The notes under the pieces were generated by a model. That model was not told the origin of the DNA. It saw nothing but the letters and a program-made list of their open reading frames with translations, and did no database searches. The translations under genes were made by a program, and so were the position numbers. From assembly GCA_019747795.1 (NCBI GenBank), contig JAIEQK010000246.1:1-54418 (forward strand): DNA of 54,418 bases, in the 5' to 3' direction. Source of the stretch: Gammaproteobacteria bacterium (GTDB lineage Bacteria > Pseudomonadota > Gammaproteobacteria > Ga0077536). Numbering within the stretch: the first letter of the stretch is position 1; the number at the start of each line of letters is the position of its first letter. Of the stretch, positions 1-9,056 are shown piece by piece.

Positions 1-692
1 GCTTCGGCCGCGCTCGGGCCAGTCGCGGGCAGACTCTGGAGCGCGGCGGCGGCCGGTGGAAAGTCCGCGGCGGCGGTGGCGAACAGCGCTCGGGCGCGCG
101 GGACATCCGCGGGGCCGCCCGCGCCGCGCGCCAGCAGCGTGGCGAGGTTGTACTGCGCGGGGGCATAGCCCTGGCGCGCCGCGCATTCCAGCAGGCCGCG
201 GGCTTCTTCCGGCGCACGCTCCGCGCGGCGCGTGCCCAGAGCGAAGCAGGCGAGCGCCTGCCCCTGCGCCGCGGCGGCCGCCCAGAGCCGTTCCGCGCCC
301 GCGGGATCCTGCGCCAGCAGCGCGAGCCCGAGGTTGTACTGCGCGTCAGGGTGACCGGCATCGGCTGCGTTCCGCCACCATGCGAGTGCCGTCGGCGTCC
401 CGCCTGTGAGCGCGCCCAGCACGAAGGCGGCGTGCGCATCGCCGCCCGTCGCCGCACGCGCCAGGAGCGCCTCCGCCGCCGGCCGCGAACCGGGCAGTTC
501 ACCCCGCAGGACGAGTTCGGCCTCGGCGAGGTCGGCACCGGATGCGCGGCGCGCGACCGCGCCCTTCACGGTCGCGGCGACGTCGACAGGCAGTTCGGCA
601 CGGGCGCCGTCTAGCGCGAGGATCAGCGTCAGGCCGACGAGGGCGAGAGCCCTGCGCCGTGGCCCACGGTGCGATTTCGAGCCGAGGGTCAC
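1..692 (-). CDS. Sel1/TPR-repeat exported protein (partial, C-terminus off the window)
   Basis: The minus-strand frame is open from a GTG at 692 to the window edge, about 230 codons. The N-terminus has a basic n-region (KSHRGPRRRA) followed by a hydrophobic stretch (LALVGLTLILAL) and ARA, which looks like a signal peptide. Further on come Sel1-like helical repeats with the signatures DAQYNLGLALLA and APAQYNLATLLARGAG. Proteins of this kind are usually scaffolds for protein contacts in the periplasm, and the specific role cannot be told. The GTG was chosen because no in-frame ATG lies upstream and the signal peptide follows it directly. The gene sits 46 bp downstream of nadC in the same direction, so it may be co-transcribed. 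Confidence 0.7.
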   Translation of the reverse strand, partial: MTLGSKSHRGPRRRALALVGLTLILALDGARAELPVDVAATVKGAVARRASGADLAEAELVLRGELPGSRPAAEALLARAATGGDAHAAFVLGALTGGTPTALAWWRNAADAGHPDAQYNLGLALLAQDPAGAERLWAAAAAQGQALACFALGTRRAERAPEEARGLLECAARQGYAPAQYNLATLLARGAGGPADVPRARALFATAAADFPPAAAALQSLPATGPSAAE

Positions 693-738
693 CGGACGTG
701 CGGACCGTGCCGGCGCATCGCGCGTCGCGGCGCGCGCG

Positions 739-1587
739 TCACTCGTCGATGCGCATCGAGAAGTCGACCGCGCGCACATGCTTGGTCAGGGCGCCGATGG
801 AGATGAAGTCCGCGCCCGCCTGGCCGAGCGCCGCCAACGCGGGCAATTCCACGCCGCCCGAGATCTCGACCAGCGCGCGGCCGGCGATGTACGCGGTGGC
901 TTCGCGAAGTTCGTCCAGGCTGAAGTTGTCGAGCAGCACCATTTCGACGCCGTTGGCGAGCGCCTCCTCGAGTTCCGCGCGAGTCTCGATTTCCACTTCG
1001 ATGCGCAGCCCGGGGTGGGACGCACGCAACGCGGTGACCGCCGCGGTGATCGAGCCCGCCGCCGCGATGTGGTTCTCCTTGATCAGGATGGCGTCGTACA
1101 GGCCCATGCGATGATTCACGCCACCACCGGCGCGCACCGCGTATTTCTGCGCGGCGCGCAGGCCGGGCAAGGTCTTGCGCGTATCGAGGATGCGCGTGCG
1201 GGTGGCGCCCAGGGCATCGACATAGCGGCGCGTCGTGGTCGCGGTGCCGGACAGCGTCTGCAGGAAGTTGAGGGCGGTGCGTTCGCCCGTGACGAGCGCG
1301 CGCGCCGGACCGTGCAGGCGGCAGACCACCGTGTCCGGCGAAACCGCACTGCCTTCGCCGACCAGCCACTCCACGGTCACGCGCGCGTCCAGTTGGCGGA
1401 ACACCCCGTCGAACCACGGCGCGCCCGCCAGCACCGCGGCTTCGCGGCACAGCACGTGCGCGCGGCTGACGCGCGCCGCGGGAATCAGGCTCGCCGTGAC
1501 GTCACCCGCGCCGACGTCCTCGCGGAGCGCGTTGCTGACGGTGGCATCGATGTCGTCGGGAAGGGGCGGTGAAGTGACTGCGGACAT
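739..1587 (-). CDS. nadC: Nicotinate-nucleotide pyrophosphorylase (carboxylating)
   Basis: This enzyme makes nicotinate mononucleotide from quinolinate and PRPP, with loss of CO2, in de novo NAD synthesis. Family signatures seen are ILDTRKTLPGLR (PRPP and quinolinate binding), the RMGLYDAILIKENH motif, the VEIETRAELEEAL segment, and the C-terminal ISGGV...DFISIGALTKH. At about 282 residues it has normal full length. A start at 1596 (MRR extension) is possible, but ATG 1587 has the better upstream purines (GGATGAG). The gene is divergent from egtD, and the two share the region 1588-1747. Confidence 0.95.
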   Translation of the reverse strand: MSAVTSPPLPDDIDATVSNALREDVGAGDVTASLIPAARVSRAHVLCREAAVLAGAPWFDGVFRQLDARVTVEWLVGEGSAVSPDTVVCRLHGPARALVTGERTALNFLQTLSGTATTTRRYVDALGATRTRILDTRKTLPGLRAAQKYAVRAGGGVNHRMGLYDAILIKENHIAAAGSITAAVTALRASHPGLRIEVEIETRAELEEALANGVEMVLLDNFSLDELREATAYIAGRALVEISGGVELPALAALGQAGADFISIGALTKHVRAVDFSMRIDE

Positions 1588-1747
1588 GCGTCTCATCCGG
1601 TGGAGCGGGGCGGCGCGGGGTGGTCGCGTCGCGCGCGCGTGGCGATGAATCTTGCCATCGCGGGTGTTAACCTTGATGCTCGGGTCGCTGACGGCGACGG
1701 GCCATCGGCGGTGCGTCGAGCGGCCGGTATCTTACTAAGGAACCGAC
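1588..1747. promoter_or_regulatory. Divergent intergenic region, nadC / egtD
   Basis: These 160 bp separate two divergent genes and must hold both promoters. No convincing sigma-70 pair could be picked. An AAGGA Shine-Dalgarno element lies 6 nt before the egtD GTG at 1748. Confidence 0.4.
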
Positions 1748-2734
1748 GTGAACACCGCAATCCGCATGCCCTTCACCTGCGAGGCCGTGAAGCCCGCGCG
1801 CGCCGCGCCCAGCCTGTGGGACGACGTGACGGAGGGGCTGTTCCATCCGCCGCGCACGCTGCCCGCCAAGTACTTCTACGACGAGCACGGCTCGGCGCTG
1901 TTCGATCGCATCTGCGAACTGCCGGAGTACTACCCGACGCGCACCGAGGGCGCCCTGCTCGCCGAGGTCGCGGACGACGTCATCGCGCGCACGCGCCCGG
2001 CCTGCCTGCTCGAACTCGGCAGCGGCATGTCGCGCAAGACCGAACACCTTCTCGACGCCTGCGCGCGTCAGCGCTGCGTCGCGCGTTACGCGCCCTTCGA
2101 CGTGTGCGACGAAGTGCTGATCGCTGCGGGCGAGCGCTTGCGCGAGCGCTATCGCTGGCTGGATGTGCAGCCGCTGCGCGGCGACTACGGCGCGGGTCTC
2201 ACGCAACTGCCTCGGCGCGCCACGCCGACCCTGCTGGCTTTCCTCGGCGGCACCATCGGCAACTTCACACCCACCGAAGCGCACGATTTCCTGGCCGAGC
2301 TGCGCGCCTGGTGCAAGCCCGGTGACAGCCTGCTGCTCGGCGCCGACAGGCTGAAGGAACCGGCCGTGCTGCATGCCGCCTACAACGACGCAGCCGGCGT
2401 CACCGCGGCCTTCAACCGCAATGTGCTCAGCGTGCTGAATCGTGAACTGGGCGCGGATTTCGAACTCTCGCATTACGCCCACTACGCGTTGTTCGACCCG
2501 GTCGCTTCGCAGATCGAGATGCATCTCGTGGCCATGGCGCCGCAGCGCGTGCGCTTCGCGGCCCATGATCGCGTGCTGGATCTCGCCGAGGGCGACAGCC
2601 TGCGCACCGAGATCAGTCGCAAGTTCACCGCGGCGGCGTTGGAAGACCTGCTGCGCGGCGCGGGTTTCGCCATCGAACGACACTACGCGGCGCGCGATCC
2701 CGCCTTCTCGCTGGTGCTGGCGCGCCCGGCCTGA
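1748..2734 (+). CDS. egtD: EgtD-family histidine N-alpha-methyltransferase
   Basis: The 328-residue protein matches the EgtD family (DUF2260), which trimethylates L-histidine to hercynine with SAM in ergothioneine synthesis. Visible signatures are KYFYDEHGSALFD with LPEYYPTRTE near the N-terminus, the SAM-site LELGSGMSRKTEHLL, the GGTIGNFTP substrate loop with its Asn, and near the C-terminus TEISRKF, the E-x-S pair that contacts the imidazole in characterised EgtD. The start is a GTG preceded by AAGGA at 6 nt; ATG 1766 is the alternative. EgtB, the usual partner, is not next to it. The ampD stop-start junction follows with no gap. Confidence 0.85.
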   Translation: MNTAIRMPFTCEAVKPARAAPSLWDDVTEGLFHPPRTLPAKYFYDEHGSALFDRICELPEYYPTRTEGALLAEVADDVIARTRPACLLELGSGMSRKTEHLLDACARQRCVARYAPFDVCDEVLIAAGERLRERYRWLDVQPLRGDYGAGLTQLPRRATPTLLAFLGGTIGNFTPTEAHDFLAELRAWCKPGDSLLLGADRLKEPAVLHAAYNDAAGVTAAFNRNVLSVLNRELGADFELSHYAHYALFDPVASQIEMHLVAMAPQRVRFAAHDRVLDLAEGDSLRTEISRKFTAAALEDLLRGAGFAIERHYAARDPAFSLVLARPA

Positions 2735-3289
2735 ATGGGCATGCCGGGCGACTCCGCGGGCTGGCTGCCCGGCGCGCGACACGTGGCTTCGCCCAATCAC
2801 GACGAGCGGCCCGCCGGCACGATCATCGACCTGGTGGTACTGCATGCCATCAGCCTGCCGCCGGACGAGTTCGGCGGGCCCTACGTCGAGGCGCTCTTCA
2901 CCAATCGCCTCGATCCGCGCGCGCATCCCTATTTCGCCGACCTGCAGGGCCTGCGCGTGTCGGCGCACTTCTTCATCGACCGCGGCGGCGCCTTGACCCA
3001 GTTCGTGCCGCTCGACGCGCGCGCCTGGCATGCCGGCGTGTCGCGCTGGCAGGGACGCGAGCGCTGCAACGATTTCTCGGTCGGCATCGAACTCGAGGGC
3101 TGCGATACGCGTCCCTTCGAAGAGGCGCAGTACGCGACACTGGCGGGCCTGCTCGCCGAACTCTTCGCACGTCTACCGGCCCTCGGCCGCGAGCGCGTGG
3201 TCGGCCACAGCGATGTGGCGCCGGGGCGCAAGACCGATCCGGGGCCCTGCTTCGACTGGGGGCGCGCGCGTCGCGATCTGCCGCGATGA
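2735..3289 (+). CDS. ampD: 1,6-anhydro-N-acetylmuramyl-L-alanine amidase
   Basis: AmpD cleaves the lactyl-amide bond of anhydromuropeptides in the cytoplasm during peptidoglycan recycling, and loss of AmpD often derepresses AmpC-type beta-lactamases. The 184-residue protein has the amidase_2 fold with zinc ligands His37 (VLHAIS), His158 (VGHSDVAPGRKTDPG) and Asp168, and the general base region SVGIELEG (Glu119). Lys166 of the K-T-D-P-G motif is also present. No signal peptide is seen, as expected for AmpD. It starts on the base after the egtD stop and overlaps ampE by 4 bp (ATGA), so translation is probably coupled. Confidence 0.95.
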   Translation: MGMPGDSAGWLPGARHVASPNHDERPAGTIIDLVVLHAISLPPDEFGGPYVEALFTNRLDPRAHPYFADLQGLRVSAHFFIDRGGALTQFVPLDARAWHAGVSRWQGRERCNDFSVGIELEGCDTRPFEEAQYATLAGLLAELFARLPALGRERVVGHSDVAPGRKTDPGPCFDWGRARRDLPR

Positions 3290-4146
3290 ATTTCCTGCTG
3301 GTGCTCGCCGCGGTCGTCATCGAGTTCTCGCTCGCCGGCGTGGTGCGGCTGCGTTCGCCGCACTGGAGCGCGGCGTGGGCTCGCCGCTTCGGCGCCGCCT
3401 GTGAGGGCACCGCGCTGTGCCGCGGCTGGCTCGGCGCCCTGCTGCTCCTCGGGCTGCCCTTGCTGGCCGCGAGTCTCGTGTTCGGCTGGCTATGGGAGCA
3501 CGCGCGGCTGGTGCATCACCTGGCGAGCCTGGGGCTCCTGGTGTGGATGCTGGGACCGACCGATCTGAAGCGTGAGATCGTGGAGTACCGCGCGGCCGTG
3601 GGCGACGCGGCAAGCGAGGCGCCGGCCTTCACCGCCACCACCGCCGGCATCGATCTCGGGATACCCACCGGCGACGAGGGCTTCGATGCCTGCCGCGGCG
3701 AACTCGCCGCCATCGCGCTGGCCGCTGAGCGCGCCTGGTTCGCGCCGCTCGCGGTGTTCTTCGTGTTGGGGCCGGTCGGCGTGCTCGCCTACCGGCTCGC
3801 CGTCAGCCTCGAGCACGCGCCCGAGGTGCCGGCCGACGTTGCGCGGCACGTGGCGCGGGTCCACGAAGCGCTGGCCTTCCTGCCGGCGCGGGTGACGGCC
3901 CTGTGCCTGGGCGTCGCCGGCACCTTGGTGCCGGTGCTGGAGGGCGCTGCCGCCGCGGGCTTCTTCGCCTGGGGCGCCAGCGCGCGGCTGGTGGCGCGGT
4001 CCGCGCTCGCGGCGACCGACTACGGGCGCGTCGAGCAGGGTCCCGAGCAGGCCACGGCCCGGCGCCGGGTCGACCAGATGGAGGCGCTGGTCGGGCGCAC
4101 CTTGAACGTATGGCTGGCGCTGTTCGCGCTGCTCGCCCTCCTGTGA
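3286..4146 (+). CDS. ampE: AmpE-like inner-membrane protein
   Basis: This 286-residue polytopic membrane protein has hydrophobic segments near residues 1-20, 45-65, 73-90, 160-180, 207-232 and at the extreme C-terminus. Its place behind ampD, with a 4-bp overlap, and its LGPTDLKREIVEYRAA segment, fit AmpE, a CobD/CbiB-related protein of unknown biochemical role linked to ampD. It converges tail to tail with lpxH, leaving a single base between the two stops. The family call rests partly on context. Confidence 0.8.
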   Translation: MNFLLVLAAVVIEFSLAGVVRLRSPHWSAAWARRFGAACEGTALCRGWLGALLLLGLPLLAASLVFGWLWEHARLVHHLASLGLLVWMLGPTDLKREIVEYRAAVGDAASEAPAFTATTAGIDLGIPTGDEGFDACRGELAAIALAAERAWFAPLAVFFVLGPVGVLAYRLAVSLEHAPEVPADVARHVARVHEALAFLPARVTALCLGVAGTLVPVLEGAAAAGFFAWGASARLVARSALAATDYGRVEQGPEQATARRRVDQMEALVGRTLNVWLALFALLALL

Positions 4147-4147
4147 C

Positions 4148-4882
4148 TCAGGGCGCCTCGCTGGCGAGATAGTCCGCCACCCGCAGCACGCGCGGCCCGT
4201 CGTGGTCGTAGGCCAGCAGATGGTCCTGCTCGTACCAGTCGCCGAGCACGATGCGCCGGCGTCCGTCGGGGTAATCGTGGATCGCCGGCCGGTGGGTGTG
4301 GCCATGTATCAGGAGCCGCACGTCCTGTTGGGCCATGACTTGCGCGACGCTGCTCTCCTCGACATCCATCACCGCCGCGGCCTTGCGCGCGGTGGACGCC
4401 ACCGTGCCGGCCCGCGTGCGCTGCGCGATGCGCTGGCGCCAGGCGAGCGGCGTGGCGAGAAAGCCGCGACGCGTCAGCGGATGACGCACGACGCGACGAA
4501 AGCGCTGGTACTTCACGTCCCGCGTGCACAGCAGGTCGCCGTGGGTCAGCAGGGTAGGGACGCCGTACAGGTCGATGCGCGCATAGTCGTCGAGCAGTCG
4601 CGCGCCGGTGGCGGCGGCGAAGCGTGGGCCGAACAGGAAGTCGCGGTTGCCGTGGCCGACGTGGAGCGCCACGCCAGCCTTGGTGAGGGCGGCGAGGGCG
4701 GCGACCACCGTGGCGTTGGGCGGCGTGTCGTCGTCATCGCCGAGCCAGACCTCGAACAGGTCGCCCAGGATGTAGAGCGCCTGCGCGCGCGCGCGCGCGC
4801 AGGCGAGGAATGCGAGAAAGCGTTCGAGCTGCGCGGGGCGCGAGGCCGACAGGTGCAGGTCGGAGACGAACAGCGTCGTCAT
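4148..4882 (-). CDS. lpxH: UDP-2,3-diacylglucosamine diphosphatase
   Basis: LpxH hydrolyses UDP-2,3-diacylglucosamine to lipid X and UMP in lipid A synthesis, acting as a peripheral membrane metallophosphoesterase. The metal-site motifs are all seen: SDLHL (Asp8, His10), GDLFEVW (Asp41), GHGNRDFL (Asn79), THGDLLCT (His113) and, near the C-terminus, IHGHTHRP. At 244 residues it has the usual length. It starts 19 bp after the cyclophilin stop on the same strand, a ppiB-lpxH arrangement that is common in gammaproteobacteria. Confidence 0.95.
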   Translation of the reverse strand: MTTLFVSDLHLSASRPAQLERFLAFLACARARAQALYILGDLFEVWLGDDDDTPPNATVVAALAALTKAGVALHVGHGNRDFLFGPRFAAATGARLLDDYARIDLYGVPTLLTHGDLLCTRDVKYQRFRRVVRHPLTRRGFLATPLAWRQRIAQRTRAGTVASTARKAAAVMDVEESSVAQVMAQQDVRLLIHGHTHRPAIHDYPDGRRRIVLGDWYEQDHLLAYDHDGPRVLRVADYLASEAP

Positions 4883-4901
4883 CGTGCCCGCTGCGCGGCG
4901 C

Positions 4902-5408
4902 TCAGGCCGGGACGACCGTCGCGCTCAGGATCTCGACGGGCTCGCTCGGCACGTCCTGGTGCGGGCCGTGGGAGCCGGTCTTCACGCCCTTGATGGCGTT
5001 CACCGTGTCCATGCCGTCGGTCACCTTGCCGAATACGCAGTAGCCCCAGCCGCTGCCGGTGGGGCTGGTGTGGTTCAGGAAATCGTTGTCCTTCACGTTG
5101 ATGAAGAACTGCGCGGTGGCCGAGTGCGGATCGGAGGTGCGCGCCATGGCGATGGTGCCGGTGTCGTTGCCGAGACCGTTGGTCGCCTCGTTCTTGATCG
5201 GCGCGTTGGTCGGCTTCTGCTTCATGTTCCGATCCATGCCGCCGCCCTGGATCATGAAACCGTTGATCACGCGGTGGAAGATCGTGCCGTCGTAATGGCC
5301 GCTCTCGACGTAGGCGAGGAAGTTGCGGGTCGTCTCCGGGGCCTTGTCGGCATCGAGTTCGAGGGTGATGTCACCAAGGGTGGTGGTCAGCTTGACGGTG
5401 GTCGGCAT
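4902..5408 (-). CDS. ppiB: Cytoplasmic cyclophilin-type peptidyl-prolyl isomerase
   Basis: This 168-residue single-domain cyclophilin catalyses cis-trans isomerisation of Xaa-Pro bonds. Active-site segments are [13 protein letters not shown] (catalytic Arg), [23 protein letters not shown] and the [10 protein letters not shown] loop. There is no signal peptide. The frame extends upstream to 5453, but ATG 5408 ([19 protein letters not shown]) is chosen because GGAG lies 8 nt ahead and because family members begin near this motif. It is the first gene of a probable two-gene unit with lpxH and diverges from the tRNA cluster. Confidence 0.95.
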   Translation of the reverse strand: MPTTVKLTTTLGDITLELDADKAPETTRNFLAYVESGHYDGTIFHRVINGFMIQGGGMDRNMKQKPTNAPIKNEATNGLGNDTGTIAMARTSDPHSATAQFFINVKDNDFLNHTSPTGSGWGYCVFGKVTDGMDTVNAIKGVKTGSHGPHQDVPSEPVEILSATVVPA

Positions 5409-5584
5409 GGGGATATCTCCAGCGCGGCGCGCGAGGGCAGAGAGGATGAACACGCCGCGCGACCTGCGCGCGGCCCTGGGACGCTGCGGCCGGTGGCGGC
5501 GCGCCGGCGGGCATGGTGCCGCGAAGCTCGCCGAGGGCGCAAGCCGTGAGCGGCCGTTGACGCCAACGCCTCACGCCGCGCGCA

Positions 5585-5613
5585 TTGACCATGCCGGAGG
5601 GCCTGCGTATCAT
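5585..5613 (+). promoter_or_regulatory. Sigma-70-type promoter of the tRNA cluster
   Basis: TTGACC at 5585-5590 and TATCAT at 5608-5613 are separated by exactly 17 bp. The expected start point is near 5620, about 30 bp before tRNA-Pro. This is one of the best consensus matches in the window. Confidence 0.75.
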
Positions 5614-5648
5614 CGCGCCTCCCGTCGGGCAGGGTTGGCCCGCGACCC

Positions 5649-5725
<77 letters not shown>

Positions 5726-5803
5726 CTCCCGCGGCGCCAGCGCAAGCCAGCATCACGACGGGACAGGAGGTCGCACTGGAAGTTTGTGCACAGGTCGGTC
5801 ACG

Positions 5804-5880
5804 GCGCCTGTAGCTCAATCGGATAGAGCATCGGCCTTCTAAGCCGAGGGTAGCAGGTTCGAATCCTGCCAGGCGCGCCA
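5804..5880 (+). tRNA. tRNA-Arg (TCT)
   Basis: This is a 77-nt cloverleaf with acceptor GCGCCTG pairing with CAGGCGC, anticodon loop CTTCTAA (anticodon TCT, reads AGA/AGG) and encoded CCA. It closely resembles the E. coli AGA-reading tRNA. Confidence 0.97.
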
Positions 5881-5949
5881 TCCAGGACAGTGCCAAGCAG
5901 AAAGGGCGCAGGCCACCCGGCCCGCGAATTTTCTGCTTGCTAGTGCAAT

Positions 5950-6026
5950 GGTGGACGTAGCTCAGTTGGTAGAGCGCAGGATTGTGGCTTCTGTGGTCGT
6001 GGGTTCGATTCCCATCGTCCACCCCA
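5950..6026 (+). tRNA. tRNA-His (GTG)
   Basis: The acceptor GTGGACG pairs with CGTCCAC. The extra G at position -1 (5950) faces C73, the hallmark of tRNA-His. The anticodon loop is TTGTGGC (GTG), the anticodon stem holds one G-U pair, and CCA is encoded. Confidence 0.97.
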
Positions 6027-6033
6027 TTCGCTA

Positions 6034-6109
<76 letters not shown>

Positions 6110-6138
6110 TCTTCTCCCCTTCTCTCATGTAATCCTCC

Positions 6139-6157
6139 CGGCGGCGCCGCGCCGCCG
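6139..6157 (+). terminator. GC-rich hairpin after the tRNA cluster
   Basis: CGGCGGCG and CGCCGCCG form a perfect 8-bp stem with loop CCG, 30 bp downstream of tRNA-Lys. No T-run follows, so function as a terminator is only inferred from position. Confidence 0.4.
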
Positions 6158-6365
6158 ACCTGTCGGCTGTCGGTTGTTCGGCCGCCTGCGCCCTTCGTGG
6201 CACGCCCATTGCTCCCTGCTCCACAAGGCCGAGGTGCGCCACGTCCATTGCGGGCGGCGCCTGAACCTCCGCGAGTGGCCGTGGTGGCAGCCGTGAAAAT
6301 CTTTCACGCGCGCTCCGTAAATTGCTCCGCGGCTCGCGGCGGAACTGCTCCCTGGGAGAACGACG

Positions 6366-6644
6366 ATGAAACCGATTGCCTATACCCTGACCGTGCTGGC
6401 CTTGAGCGGCTTGCTCGGGGCGTGCGACTCGCGCCAGGAGAATCAACGCGAACAGGCGCTGGAGAACCGCGCCGACACTCTGGAGGAGCGCGCCGACACG
6501 ACCCGTGACCGCGCCGAGACCCAGGCTGACGCCCTCGAGGATCGCGACGCTGACCGCTCGGCCGAGGCCGTGCGCGATAGCGCCGAGAGCAAGGCTGACA
6601 CGCTCGAGAACCAGGCGGACCAGGTGCGGGATCGCAAGGACTGA
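6366..6644 (+). CDS. Small coiled-coil lipoprotein, hypothetical
   Basis: The 92-residue protein begins with a lipoprotein signal (MKPIAYTLTVLALSGLLGAC, lipid-accepting Cys20). The rest is almost entirely a charged heptad-like array of Ala, Asp, Glu and Arg (units such as RADTLEE, RADTTRD and RAETQAD), predicted to be a continuous helix or coiled coil. GGGAGA lies 6 nt before the ATG. It may be a small Lpp-like or YgdI-like envelope spacer, but no family is recognised. It converges on the carbonic anhydrase gene with a hairpin between them. Confidence 0.75.
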   Translation: MKPIAYTLTVLALSGLLGACDSRQENQREQALENRADTLEERADTTRDRAETQADALEDRDADRSAEAVRDSAESKADTLENQADQVRDRKD

Positions 6645-6649
6645 AGGTC

Positions 6650-6685
6650 CGCGGGAGCGCGGCCGCAGGTGACCTCGCTCCCGCG
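6650..6685. terminator. Bidirectional hairpin between convergent genes
   Basis: CGCGGGAGCG (6650-6659) and CGCTCCCGCG (6676-6685) form a perfect 10-bp stem with a 16-nt loop. It lies between the lipoprotein stop (6644) and the carbonic anhydrase stop (6704), where a two-way terminator would be expected. Confidence 0.5.
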
Positions 6686-6703
6686 TTGGCGAACGCCTCA
6701 GGC

Positions 6704-7360
6704 TCAGGGCAGGGGCGGCTGCGGATCCTCCGGAAAGTCGTAGACGAAGATGTTGTGCGGCAGGTGGGCGGGGTCGACCATCGCGGTCTGCTTCAGGATG
6801 CCGGTGTTCAGGTCGTAGATCCAACCGTGCAGGATGGGGCGCTGTTCGCGCTTCCAGGCCAGCTGCACGAACGACAGTTCAGCCAGGTGGTAGACCTGCT
6901 CGATGACGTTCAGCTCGATGAGCCGGTTGTAACGCTTGTCCTCGTCGGGCATCGAATCGAGCTCGACGGCGTGGAGCCGGTAGACGTCCTTGATATTGCG
7001 CAGCCACTTGTTGATCAGCCCGAGGTGCTGATGGGACATCGCGGCGCGCACGCCGCCGCAGCCGTAGTGGCCGCAGACGATGATGTGCCGCACCTTCAGC
7101 ACCTCCACCGCGTACTGCACCACGCTCAGCATGTTGATGTCTGTGTGCACGATGAGATTGGCGATGTTGCGGTGGACGAACAGTTCGCCGGGCTCCACGC
7201 CGGTGACTTCCTCCGCCGGCACGCGGCTGTCGGAGCAGCCGATCCAGAGAAACTCGGGCTTCTGCACGCCAGACGAGCGTGTGAAGAAATCCTCGCGCAG
7301 GGCCAGCTTGTCGGCGACCCACGCCTGGTTGTTCAACAGCAGTCGCTTGTAGCTTTCCAT
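6704..7360 (-). CDS. can: Beta-class carbonic anhydrase
   Basis: This zinc enzyme interconverts CO2 and bicarbonate. The ligands fall at the same numbers as in E. coli Can: Cys42 and Asp44 in CSDSRVPAE, and His98 and Cys101 in CGHYGCGG, with Arg46 of the Asp-Arg dyad. At 218 residues it has typical length. The open frame runs further upstream to 7429, but [15 protein letters not shown] at 7360 is the family start. It begins 4 bp after the SulP transporter stop on the same strand, so the pair is probably one transcript that couples anion import to CO2/bicarbonate exchange. Confidence 0.95.
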   Translation of the reverse strand: MESYKRLLLNNQAWVADKLALREDFFTRSSGVQKPEFLWIGCSDSRVPAEEVTGVEPGELFVHRNIANLIVHTDINMLSVVQYAVEVLKVRHIIVCGHYGCGGVRAAMSHQHLGLINKWLRNIKDVYRLHAVELDSMPDEDKRYNRLIELNVIEQVYHLAELSFVQLAWKREQRPILHGWIYDLNTGILKQTAMVDPAHLPHNIFVYDFPEDPQPPLP

Positions 7361-7364
7361 CGGT

Positions 7365-8942
7365 TCAATCCTGGCTGGTCGAGGAGCGGACCAGCCGCTT
7401 GTCGAAGAAGTGGAAGTATTGGATCTCAATGCCGCGATAGGCGGCGCCTGCCTCGAACTCGCGCAGGGTCTCGTAGATGTCGTTGTCGATGTACAGCGCC
7501 TTGGTGCCGTCGACGATCACGCGGGCCTGGTCGGGCACGCGGCGCAGTTTGCGCTTGAGTTCCGCCTTGTGGATGAACGAGGTGTCCTTGTTCAGCCGCA
7601 GCAGCCAGTTCTCGTCCTGGCTCACCAGCGTGACCGCCGCGTGGTAATTGGAGCGCAGCACGAAGAACACACCGGCGAGCATGCCGATGGCGATGCCTTG
7701 CAGCAGATCGGTGAAGACGATGGCCACCAGTGTGACGATGAAGGGGATGAACTGCGCTGAGCCCTGGGCCCACATGCTCTTGATGATGCTCCAGGACGAC
7801 AGCTTGTAGCCCACCACCACCAGCACCGTGGCGAGCGTCGCCAGCGGCACGCGGTTCAACTGCGCGCCGAGGAACACCACCGCCACCAGCAGCGCGATGC
7901 CGTGCACCAGCGTCGACAGGCGGGTGCGCGCGCCGGAATAGACGTTCGCCGAGCTGCGTACGATGACCGAGGTGATGGGCAAGCCGCCGAGCAGGCCGCA
8001 GACGACATTGCCGATGCCCTGTCCGCGCAGTTCGCGATTGGGATCGGAGATGCGGTTCTCCGGATCGAGCTTGTCCGTGGCCTCGATGCAAAGCAGGGTC
8101 TCGATGCTGCCGACTACCGCGAGGGTGGCGGCGACGACCCACACCTCGGCGCGCAGCAGCGCCGTCAGATCGGGCGTGGTGAACATCGAAGTCAGGTCGT
8201 TCACGGAGCCGATCACCGGCAGCTGCACCAGGTGCTGTTTCTGCACGGCGAGTTCCCGCAGCGTCGGCAAGGCGAGGAACAGCTCGTTCAGCAGCGTGCC
8301 GACCACGACGCACAACAGCGGCGCGGGCAGGATCTTGGTCCACGCCTGCCGCTTCATCACAGGATGCTCCCACAGCAGCATCAGCACCAGCGCCACCACG
8401 CTGATCAGCAGGGGCCCCGCGGTCGGCGTCTGCAAGGCCATGAGCAGGTCGGTGAAGGTGTTGTCCTGGCCGGGCTTGCGAAAGGCCTCGTCACCGAGGA
8501 AATCGCGGTCGTAGCCGAGCGCGTGCGGCAGTTGCTTCAGGATGATGATGATGCCGATGGCGGCCAGCATGCCCTTGATGACGCAGTTCGGGATGTAGTC
8601 ACCGAGCACGCCGGCGCGAACGACGCCGAGGCCCATCTGCAGGATGCCCGCGAGCAGCACCGCGACGGTGAAAGTCTCGTAGCCGCCCAGACTCGCGATG
8701 GCGCCGGCGACGATGACGGTGAGGCCCGCGGCCGGGCCGCTGACGCTGAGTTCCGAGCCCGAGACGAACGCCAGCACGATGCCACCGACGATGCCGGAGA
8801 TGATGCCGGCGAACAGCGGCGCGCCAGAAGCCAGGGCGATGCCGAGGCAGAGTGGCAGTGCAACCAGGAAGACGACGATGCCGGCTGGAATGTCCCGCTT
8901 CGCGGCGACCAGCGTGGGAATGGAGAACGTTTTTAAATCCAT
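7365..8942 (-). CDS. SulP-family inorganic anion (probably bicarbonate) transporter
   Basis: This 525-residue SLC26/SulP protein has about 10-12 hydrophobic segments from residue 15 to 420. Family motifs seen are [25 protein letters not shown] and [13 protein letters not shown] near the N-terminus. The C-terminal 100 residues ([24 protein letters not shown]) look like a short STAS domain. SulP proteins move sulfate, bicarbonate or other anions. The tight link to the downstream carbonic anhydrase favours bicarbonate, but substrate cannot be read from sequence. The start ATG lies at 8942. Confidence 0.88.
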   Translation of the reverse strand: MDLKTFSIPTLVAAKRDIPAGIVVFLVALPLCLGIALASGAPLFAGIISGIVGGIVLAFVSGSELSVSGPAAGLTVIVAGAIASLGGYETFTVAVLLAGILQMGLGVVRAGVLGDYIPNCVIKGMLAAIGIIIILKQLPHALGYDRDFLGDEAFRKPGQDNTFTDLLMALQTPTAGPLLISVVALVLMLLWEHPVMKRQAWTKILPAPLLCVVVGTLLNELFLALPTLRELAVQKQHLVQLPVIGSVNDLTSMFTTPDLTALLRAEVWVVAATLAVVGSIETLLCIEATDKLDPENRISDPNRELRGQGIGNVVCGLLGGLPITSVIVRSSANVYSGARTRLSTLVHGIALLVAVVFLGAQLNRVPLATLATVLVVVGYKLSSWSIIKSMWAQGSAQFIPFIVTLVAIVFTDLLQGIAIGMLAGVFFVLRSNYHAAVTLVSQDENWLLRLNKDTSFIHKAELKRKLRRVPDQARVIVDGTKALYIDNDIYETLREFEAGAAYRGIEIQYFHFFDKRLVRSSTSQD

Positions 8943-9056
8943 CCGCCGGAGTGTACGGCACCTCGTTCGCGAGTTCTACCCAACACGCGCCGCGCCGCCG
9001 CAGAGGATGCGCGCATCCGACAGGCGCCACGCGCCTGCGGTAACGGCGGCACGGAT

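Noticed and set aside
1600-2325. Plus-strand frame overlapping the egtD start
   Set aside because: It is out of phase with egtD, whose SAM-site and substrate motifs are unmistakable. The frame is Arg-rich noise.
4784-4802. Run of alternating GC dinucleotides (gcgcgcgc) inside lpxH
   Set aside because: It encodes the ARAR stretch of the protein and is explained by GC-rich codon choice; no repeat function is needed.
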